Shown piece after piece: positions 60,076 to 64,000 of a stretch of 64,000 bases of DNA. Below the pieces are notes generated by a model. That model was not told the origin of the DNA. It worked only from the letters and a program-made list of their open reading frames with translations, and did no database searches. Origin of the DNA: Pseudoips prasinana (lineage: Eukaryota; Arthropoda; Insecta; Lepidoptera; Nolidae). The stretch spans positions 12,046,001 through 12,110,000 of the forward strand of contig OX621253.1 in the NCBI GenBank assembly GCA_951640165.1, written 5' to 3'. The translations under genes and the position numbers were made by a program. The first letter of the stretch is position 1. Every line of letters starts with the position of its first letter.

Positions 60076-61475
60076 CAACGTCACAAACTCAGTAAAGATT
60101 ATTAACAAAGAAGATTAATTAAAATTTGCCATTATTACATTTTACATCAATTATTTTTATACATTACAATCAAGTGCTATTATAATATTATTAAATCACA
60201 TAAATCCTTACAATGATGTCAAGTATTCAAGAGTCATTCTCATAAATTCCGCCAGTGTTCAAGTAAAGATGTCAAGTCTTTGTCAAGTCATTTCATTAAG
60301 TATCTTTAATAAGGTACTAATTGGTGAAAATGTTAATATTTTTTTATAATTATTTAATAAAGTACTTTATATGTATTACAATCTAGTCTAGAGACAAATA
60401 AGTAATTTTATAATAACCTAAACTTCTACGTAAACATAATTAATCCAAAGAATCAGTCCACCGACTTTCCTTAGTCATATTTGTTAAGGCGAAGGCACTT
60501 TGTTCATGTGTTCTTTATAATTACATTATTGCTATCACTAATCACTAAATTCACTAGTTTATAGGGTTTTGTTCTCTTTAATTGTCTCACTAGCTCTGTA
60601 ATGTCGAGTAGCTGGATGGCCTCGACATTCACATGGTGTTAAAGCCTATGTTCATGAGTTGTAGTGTATTTTCGAATGGTCTCTACAACGGAGTCCATCT
60701 TTAGATCCCGGTGTAAATCGTCATTTCTTATATAGCAAGATCCATTTACGATATCTCGTAACACTTTATTCTGGAATCTTTGGATGATATTACATTACAA
60801 TTACATTTTTGTCACAACCCCTCAATTGTATGCCATAAGTCCATACGGCCATTAAAATTTGTTTGTATAACAAAAGTTTATTATGTACTGCCACTGGCGA
60901 AGATCTTCCAAGTAGCCAGTACATTTTATTAAATGGCAAAATGTTAATATGTGCTAATATAATGTGGTCCTAGCTGATGGGACTTTAAACAGTCTTAACC
61001 TTAATGATGGTCATAGGACACAGAGAAATGCTGCTGCCCGTTCTCTGGGAAACACTCCCACGGGACAACTTCTATGCCCCCACAGCGTGAGATGGGGAGG
61101 TCATATTATTTACCGTCAGCCACACAGCAACAAGTTACTTAAAAAGCAACAAGTTGCGTAAAATTTACTTACTTAATTCTAATTATTCGAAACCTCCCAA
61201 TAATTAGAATTGGAGATTAATTGTAATAGCTTCAAGAAACACTATATTGAAATGTTGAAGTTTATAGTCAAATAAATCAAACCATAAAATATGGTCTTAT
61301 CGACATTTAATGCTTTTAATAGTATTTTTATGGTGTAACTGACTATAGTTGATATTAATTATTCCAACGTGCGGAAGATAAAATTATATTGATATGTTGT
61401 TTGCTTTGAAGATAATTAATTGGGTAAAAAAAATATAAAAGAAGATCTTTTAACATAGATACAGCGCAAAGGGTA
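60076..61475. other. AT-rich DNA, nothing recognised
   Basis: The 65-codon frame at 60964-61161 has a GC-richer sequence but no recognisable domain. Confidence 0.35.
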
Positions 61476-61479
61476 GGTA

Positions 61480-61614
61480 CAGACGCCAGTACATCCAGCT
61501 ACCGCAATCTGTCAAATTTCTTTTCTAGATTTCCAACTATATCACATAAGCATGAGGTTCACTTTCAATTGGGAAAATTTGACAGATTTGGGTAGCTTGA
61601 CGTGCTGGCGTCTG
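61480..61614. mobile_element. CAGACGCC MITE, copy 4 (135 bp)
   Basis: Flanked by TA at 61478-61479 and 61615-61616. It matches copy 3 in length and interior, including GTTCACTTTCAATTGGG. Confidence 0.9.
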
Positions 61615-61688
61615 TACATATGACATAATTCCTTCTGTTACAAAGAAATGAAATTGCAATATTATTAAGTAGAAGTACACTAGCTTCT

Positions 61689-61875
61689 ACCATGACCCTT
61701 AGTTTACATTCCTATTGATAAAATGCTTTTCCGATCTCCAATTGGTGAAGAGAACTGACTTTTTGCGTATTAACGCGCATATGTAGAGTGGGAGTTGGAC
61801 AACACCTTCTAAAAATATACCAGTAAACTTGAGAACAAACAACCGACACTATCAACATCTCCGCGCCAGTAACCG
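61689..61875 (-). promoter_or_regulatory. candidate leader/promoter block, copy 2
   Basis: The minus strand aligns with gaps to 46646-46795 and keeps the ATG (AAACTAAGGGTCATGG). After the ATG the reading is ATGGTAGAAGCTAGTGTAC, similar for a few codons to copy 1. No transporter exon follows before 46.6 kb. It may be a second first exon, a relic, or part of an unrecognised repeat. Confidence 0.3.
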
Positions 61876-62109
61876 CCCAAAGTTTAAATTTGAACCTCAA
61901 TTGGTACACAATCAATTCTACATGGTTTAATATTTAAATTACCCGCAATAAAGCCATAGAGCATAATAGGTTCTATAACATTAGTGATCATAAAACCATT
62001 AAAGTACAAAATTTTAATAATTCCTGATATGAATAACATAGTTTCCCACGTAATAACTATTGGTTAATTAAAGCGGAGGTGAAGGATGATATACTTCCTT
62101 AGTTAAACT

Positions 62110-62320
62110 GATAACTCTATACAAAACAGTCCCTCTTACCTACCACTGCAACTCCTGTAAGCCAGGATCAACAGTGGTATACAATGAAATGACACTGAGC
62201 GGTGAGGCTCAAGCATGTCCCGGGGAATCGCATTAACTGTCTTGAATCCCGCAACGAATTTCATCAGAAATAAATAAGGATAAGTTAGAAAATGAATAGT
62301 TCCACTGCCAGTGGTTACTA
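62110..62320 (-). repeat. unclassified dispersed repeat, copy 2
   Basis: Inverted relative to 43200-43425: AACTCCTGTAAGCCAGGATC, GAAATGACACTGAGCGGTGA and CATGTCCCGGGGAA. Confidence 0.7.
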
Positions 62321-62369
62321 TTAGATAGTTTTCTTTATTATTTGAACGCCTTTCAAGAAATCGATGTTC

Positions 62370-62485
62370 GGCGACTTACCCGGTAGAGCCCCAGAGTCGA
62401 GGTTCGAACCCCAAATGAGTGACGTTCGGCGCGGGTGCTTCGTTCGTAGTTTTAAATTGCTAGACGGCTCAAGCCGACGCTCGCC
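62370..62485. mobile_element. tRNA-like repeat (SINE-D), copy 2
   Basis: GAGTCGAGGTTCGAACCCC, GCGCGGGTGCTTCGTTCGTA and TTGCTAGACGGCTC. The B-box-like core is better kept than in copy 1. Confidence 0.55.
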
Positions 62486-62495
62486 TCTATCCCAA

Positions 62496-62673
62496 TCCTA
62501 CTAATATTAGAAAGGCGAAATTTTGTAAGTGTGTATGTTTGTTACTTCTTCACGCAAAAACTACCGAACGAATGGTGATGAAACTTTGTTGTAATATACC
62601 TTATATTTCCGAATAACATATAGGCTATAATTTATAAAGTTCAAGAATAGAAAAACCGCGGGGCACAACTAGT
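62496..62673 (+). mobile_element. Helitron-like element, short type, full length
   Basis: TCCTACTAATATTAGAAAGG at the left, CACGCAAAAACTACCGAACG inside, ACCGCGGGGCACAACTAGT at the right. Confidence 0.8.
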
Positions 62674-62726
62674 TGTCTCATAATAACGCTATTAAAACCT
62701 CCTAGGCTAACAGTAAACGTCAAGTT

Positions 62727-63309
62727 AAAAAACCGGCCAAGTGTGAGTCGGACTTGCTCATGAAGGGTTCCGTAGCAGCAAGTATTTCAATTGATTAAAT
62801 GCAAGGTAAATTGCGGTTTTTGTTTATGACGTATTAAAAATCTACTTATTAGATCTCGTTCAAACCAATTTTCGGTGGAAGTTTGCACACATATATTTTT
62901 TTTAGTTTTATCATTCTCTTATTTTAGAAGTTACAGGGGTGGGGGGGGGGGCGGGGGGGCACTCATTTTAACCACTTTGGAAGTGTCTCTCGTGCAAACT
63001 ATTCAGTTTAGAAGAAAGTGATATAAGAAACCTCAATATCATTTTTGAAGACCTATCCATAGATGTCTCGGTAAGATGAACAAAAATTTGTTGAGTTTCA
63101 GTTCTAATGGGGATCCCCCAAAATTATTGATCTTTTTCTATTTTTGTGTAAAAATCTTAATGCGGTTCACAGAATACATCTACTTACCAAGTTTCAACAG
63201 TATAGCTCTTATAGTTTCGGAAAAAGTGGCTGTGACATACGGACGGACAGACATCACGAATCTATAAGGGTTCCGTTTTTTGCCATTTGGCTACGGAACC
63301 CTAAAAAGG
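62727..63309 (+). mobile_element. repeat family F, near full length
   Basis: Matches 4291-4875 throughout, from AACCGGCCAAGTGTGAGTCG to GGCTACGGAACCCTAAAA. The G-rich site after TTACAGG has grown into a long G run (about 62937-62960). Confidence 0.85.
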
Positions 63310-63603
63310 AGGCAATGCCTATTAAGAACAGAAAGCGACGTATTAAAAAATTGTACACACCATAGATTACACCGGATGAACATTTTTACCCAAGAAAGAA
63401 TAATGAAAATAGCGCCTTTCGGTATTACGTTGGTAATTGTCCAATCTAACTAATGGTATACCTTAGCCGTGCAGGTTTTGGTAAAAGTCTCCATTCGTAA
63501 GATAATGGAGCATGGACTGATTTGTATAGATTTGAGTCAGAACATCACGTTGCGGTAGCGGAGCCGTTACCTCACATGGGGCAGGGCATGGGAAAGGATT
63601 AAG

Positions 63604-63703
63604 TAAATATCCTGGTCTATCTAACCAACACACTACCATGTGATCCCAAACTAGGCACAGCCTGTATTATGGTAAGCAGGCAACTGATAAACATACTTAT
63701 ATA
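63604..63703 (-). mobile_element. SINE-A 3' part
   Basis: AAATATCCTGGTCTATCTAA, GTGATCCCAAACTAGGCACA and ATACTTATATAC in minus orientation. Confidence 0.6.
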
Positions 63704-63926
63704 CCCATTTGGAACAATTATAGTAGATATGGAAAGGGAGCGATAAAGCTAGTATTTAAAGTAAATTATTTTAGTTAAAAAAAAGCACTCACACCACCAT
63801 GCCTTTGGCACCTGACTAGTATAATATAGTAGTCTATGCACCTGACAAACTGAGAAAAGATGACATATTATCAAAACTGAGAACAGATTAATACCTCTAT
63901 TATTTGTCTTTAATGTCTATAGACAA

Positions 63927-64000
63927 TCTATACATATAATAAAATCGTAGGAAAGTCAGAACTGTACATTGAATATTTTTTAAAAATAATACTTAAGGCG
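63927..64000 (+). mobile_element. Helitron-like element, cut by window edge
   Basis: It starts TCTATACATATAATAAAATC after an A, as expected, and goes on past the window end. Confidence 0.8.

Overview
This window is animal nuclear DNA, almost certainly from a moth or butterfly (Lepidoptera). It is AT-rich, has genes split by GT-AG introns, and is packed with repeat families typical of lepidopteran genomes: tRNA-headed SINEs, Helitron-like elements ending in CTAGT, 5'-truncated non-LTR retrotransposon tails with (GATGAT)n ends, and TA-flanked MITEs. I see no bacterial, phage, CRISPR, rRNA or true tRNA features. The species cannot be told from the sequence alone.

Only two host genes are well supported, and they converge. 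On the + strand is a predicted extracellular protein: a Kazal-type domain exon (6372-6510) spliced to a very long Ser/Thr-rich, mucin-like exon (10352-12033), with a further Ser/Thr-rich terminal exon in the same phase (13779-14281). The long exon carries an exact-frame tandem duplication of a 393-bp (131-residue) unit, each with one Cys-Pro-x-Cys-Cys cluster followed by a Trp-rich patch. Its signal peptide and any earlier exons were not found and may lie to the left of the window.

On the - strand is a 12-TM sugar transporter of the facilitated trehalose transporter (Tret1-like, SLC2/MFS) family. Six coding exons were resolved from splice signals and reading phase: 44743-44878, 30808-31036, 26592-26748, 20317-20706, 18751-19037 and 17903-18218. 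Together they give 504 codons plus a missing N-terminal exon. A candidate first exon lies near 46590-46645. Its leader and ATG are duplicated, in diverged form, at about 61689-61875.

The rest is intron and intergenic DNA made largely of decayed mobile elements. Families with several copies here: SINE-A (14 copies or parts), SINE-B (8), SINE-C (3), Helitron-like elements (14), a roughly 580-bp repeat starting CCGGCCAAGTGCGAGT (4), a TA-flanked MITE with CAGACGCCAGCAC ends (4), and fragments of at least three kinds of non-LTR retrotransposon. None is intact. Many perfect or near-perfect hairpins occur, with a cluster at 40.7-41.4 kb, and several insertions are nested, which gives a relative order of events. 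Region by region: 1-6.3 kb repeats; 6.3-14.3 kb the Kazal/mucin-like gene with repeats in its introns; 14.3-17.9 kb intergenic; 17.9-44.9 kb the transporter with repeat-filled introns; 44.9-64 kb its probable upstream region with many repeats.
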